Assembly: GCF_029024105.1 (NCBI RefSeq)
Contig: NZ_CP118963.1
Span: 124,001 to 188,000 of the forward strand
Source: Acinetobacter lwoffii
GTDB lineage: Bacteria; Pseudomonadota; Gammaproteobacteria; Pseudomonadales; Moraxellaceae
Length of the DNA: 64,000 nt
Reading direction: 5' to 3'
The stretch's first letter is position 1, and the number at the start of each line of letters is the position of its first letter. Both the position numbers and the translations under genes were made by a program. This document shows, piece by piece, positions 62,150-64,000 of the stretch. The notes below the pieces were generated by a model. The model saw only the letters and a list, made by a program, of their open reading frames with translations, did not search any database and was not told where the DNA came from.

Positions 62150-62664
62150 GTGTGCCGCAGCAAGCGGCGTAAGAGATGAGGGTATGGCCCCTCGCTATCG
62201 GCTTGCAGGAGCAGGTAGCAAACCACCATAAGCGGCTTGGATCAAAAGTCCCGGTCGTGAGCGTTATGGAAAAGGCGTTGTAAAGGCGTCAGGTAAGAAT
62301 TAGGAAGGCGAACACCAGTGAACTGCCGTTCAAGTGTCGAAAGTACTCAAATGACATCAAAACCGGGGATGGATGTTGCCCCGCGATCAGTTTGGCCGTT
62401 ACCTGCTTACGGGCCATTCGGTGTCCGGCGTAGAGGCAGCGCGATCCTAATTCAGGCTTTTACGTTGAACTGCGGGAACCTTCGGTGGCGATGTCAAGCG
62501 AAAGGTACAAGCTCAAAAGGCAAGGCCGATAATAGCAATGCGTCACCAAGGGGCGGAGCAGCTCGTAGTAGTGTTGAAGTTACTGTAATGGTAATGGAGC
62601 GAAGGGGCTGCATTATCCAGGTCTGCGGTCTTGTCAACTGCACAAGCAGGAGGAACAAGGCTTT

Positions 62665-63906
62665 ATGACCAAACCATTTAACATTCCTAAAGCGTTAATT
62701 TGGGAGGCATTCAAGAAAGTCAAAGAGAATGGCGGTGCTGCAGGCATCGATCATGAATCTATTGAGCAATTCGAACACCACTTAAAAGGCAACCTGTATA
62801 AACTATGGAATCGACTTTGTTCAGGCAGTTATTTTCCACCGCCAGTCAAAGGCGTTCCGATTCCAAAGAAATCAGGTGGGGTACGTATGTTAGGCATTCC
62901 AACAGTAGCGGATCGAGTAGCACAAACAGCTGTCAAGCTTATATTGGAGCCACAGATTGATCCTCTATTTCATCCAAACTCTTATGGATATCGTCCAGGG
63001 CGTTCAGCCCATGATGCGATAGCTGTGGTGAGACGACGAAGTTGGGAGTATGACTGGGTTGTGGAATTTGATATCAAAGGTCTATTTGATAACATTGACC
63101 ATAATCTACTCATGCGTGCACTTAAGAAACACTGCGAAATTCCATGGATTCTTCTCTATGTAGAACGCTGGTTAAAAGCACCTATGCAAAATGTAGATGG
63201 TCAAGTTTTAGAAAGGAATCACGGCACACCGCAAGGTGGAGTTATCAGTCCTCTATTGGCTAATTTATTTATGCATTATGCTTTTGACATGTGGATTACC
63301 AAGAATCTTGCGAGTGTAAGATTCTGCCGCTATGCGGATGATGGAGTAATTCATTGCCGAAGTTTATCTCAAGCCAAACTTGTTTTACAAAAGATTGGTG
63401 CACGATTTCGTGAATGTGGACTCGAATTGCATCCAGATAAGACAAAGATTGTTTATTGCCAAGATGTGAATCGTCGCCAAGCATATCCAGATGTTCAATT
63501 TACTTTTCTCGGGTACACGTTTAGGCCCCGTAAGGCTGTGGACAAGTATAAAAGAGTTTATGTAAATTTCTCTCCTGCAGTCAGTCGTGATGCACTTAAA
63601 ACAATGCGACAGACTATTCGGAAATGGCATCTACATCTGATGTGTAATCGCGAATTAAGTGATTTATCTGCAATATTTAATCCAATTCTTCAAGGCTGGC
63701 AGCAATACTATGGTCGATTCCATGGTTCAGCAATGTCAACGATCTGGCAACACATGAATGCTTATCTTATACGCTGGATGAGGCGTAAGTATAAAAACTT
63801 GGCCCGTCATAAAAGACGGGCTAGATATGCCTTAGGGCGACTTGCGCGTGATTTTCCAAATGCCTTTGTGCACTGGAAAATGGGATGTTTACCATCGGTT
63901 GGATAA
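62665..63906 (+). CDS. Group II intron reverse transcriptase/maturase
   Basis: A 413-residue intron-encoded protein. RT blocks are visible: VPIPKKSGGVRMLGIPTVAD (RT2), VVEFDIKGLFDNIDH (RT3), GTPQGGVISPLLANLFMHYA (RT4), FCRYADDGVIH with the YADD catalytic pair (RT5, near residue 222), and ELHPDKTKIVYCQD then FTFLGYTFRPR (RT6-7). The C-terminal maturase region includes FNPILQGWQQYYGRF and ends RDFPNAFVHWKMG. No HNH endonuclease domain follows, so mobility probably relies on nicked or single-stranded targets. The start has GGAGGAAC upstream, a strong ribosome binding site. The protein also acts as maturase for splicing. Confidence 0.93.
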   Translation: MTKPFNIPKALIWEAFKKVKENGGAAGIDHESIEQFEHHLKGNLYKLWNRLCSGSYFPPPVKGVPIPKKSGGVRMLGIPTVADRVAQTAVKLILEPQIDPLFHPNSYGYRPGRSAHDAIAVVRRRSWEYDWVVEFDIKGLFDNIDHNLLMRALKKHCEIPWILLYVERWLKAPMQNVDGQVLERNHGTPQGGVISPLLANLFMHYAFDMWITKNLASVRFCRYADDGVIHCRSLSQAKLVLQKIGARFRECGLELHPDKTKIVYCQDVNRRQAYPDVQFTFLGYTFRPRKAVDKYKRVYVNFSPAVSRDALKTMRQTIRKWHLHLMCNRELSDLSAIFNPILQGWQQYYGRFHGSAMSTIWQHMNAYLIRWMRRKYKNLARHKRRARYALGRLARDFPNAFVHWKMGCLPSVG

Positions 63907-63909
63907 TGG

Positions 63910-63943
63910 GAGCCGGATGAGCTGAGAGGTTCACGTCCGGTTC
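63910..63943 (+). ncRNA. Group II intron domain V
   Basis: A 34-nucleotide hairpin beginning GAGCCGGATG and ending CGTCCGGTTC, with the catalytic AGC at positions 2-4 and a GAGA-type loop. This is the most conserved part of group II introns and supports an intact ribozyme. Confidence 0.85.
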
Positions 63944-64000
63944 TGCGAGGGGCTAAGGGTGAGACTCCCTTGGTCTACTCACCCTTATATTCGCACTCAT

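Larger units (their letters stand above)
62150..63983 (+). mobile_element. Group II intron with reverse transcriptase
   Basis: The 5' end GTGTGCC (62150) follows the GUGYG consensus. About 515 bases of structured, non-coding RNA then precede the reverse transcriptase gene. Domain V is at 63910-63943 and a domain VI-like stem (AAGGGTGAG ... CTCACCCTT) follows. The exact 3' junction is uncertain by a few bases: joining WVTDI to TYIRTH needs an end near 63983, whereas group II introns usually end in AY. The intron is inserted into a transposase gene in the sense orientation, so splicing would restore it. Confidence 0.85.
61428..64000 (+). mobile_element. IS3-family element (ISAba14-like?) interrupted by a group II intron; continues past window
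   Basis: The probable left end is TGTAGACACC at 61428. orfA and orfB of an IS3-type element follow, but orfB is split at about 62150 by a group II intron. At 63984 the orfB sequence resumes and encodes TYIRTH or YIRTH to the window edge. The right end of the element is outside the window. I name ISAba14 only as a possible relative. Confidence 0.8.

Noticed and set aside
62318..62668. 116-residue open frame before the reverse transcriptase
   Set aside because: It lies in the structured 5' RNA of the group II intron and shows no protein features.

Overview
The window looks like an Acinetobacter chromosome. The left end carries a core block in an Acinetobacter-like order, ribB-ribH-nusB-thiL-pgpA-glmU. 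An 1101-bp IS701-family element matching the size and ends expected of ISAba11 is present, as are IS elements with GGCTTTGTTGCACAAA ends of the IS17/IS903 type. The background is AT-rich. Species cannot be fixed from the sequence alone.

Layout: (1) 1-4449, minus strand: riboflavin (ribB, ribH), nusB, thiL, pgpA and the start of glmU, closely packed. (2) 4785-5885: an ISAba11-like element with a 5-bp target duplication. (3) 5955-10768: aldehyde dehydrogenase, alpha/beta hydrolase and NAD-type malic enzyme. (4) About 11032-28975: an accessory island. Its left edge is the 3' half of a tRNA-Gly(GCC) gene cut in the anticodon arm. It then holds a truncated second copy of hipA, a four-gene operon (two dynamin-like GTPases of the CrfC/YjdA type, a helical protein, a patatin-like phospholipase), a hipBA toxin-antitoxin locus with frameshifts in hipA, an XRE regulator with paired palindromic operators, and a GInt-like operon of large tyrosine recombinases ending in a small MbcA/ParS/Xre-like protein. 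The right edge is a degenerate IS5-family element without target duplication. (5) 28980-56566: an L,D-transpeptidase, then a 20.8-kb gene for a 6,935-residue LapA-like RTX adhesin and its type I secretion system (TolC-like outer-membrane protein, ABC exporter, HlyD-type adaptor). A 113-bp MITE sits just upstream of the adhesin start and its target duplication includes the ribosome binding site. The adhesin contains 14 near-identical 495-bp repeats. (6) 56693-64000: a CAP-domain lipoprotein followed by mobile-element wreckage: a truncated IS481-like gene, an intact-looking IS21 element, xseB, a frameshifted umuC, and an IS3-family element interrupted inside its DDE domain by a group II intron with a reverse transcriptase.

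How the genes work together: the adhesin and the three secretion genes form one surface-adhesion/biofilm module. The dynamin pair, helical protein and patatin are arranged like a membrane-acting defence or stress cassette. They lie between two direct copies of hipA sequence that could delete the cassette by recombination. This cassette is the best candidate in the window for an undescribed system. Three single-base losses in homopolymer runs (two in hipA, one in umuC) may be real inactivating mutations or residual long-read errors.
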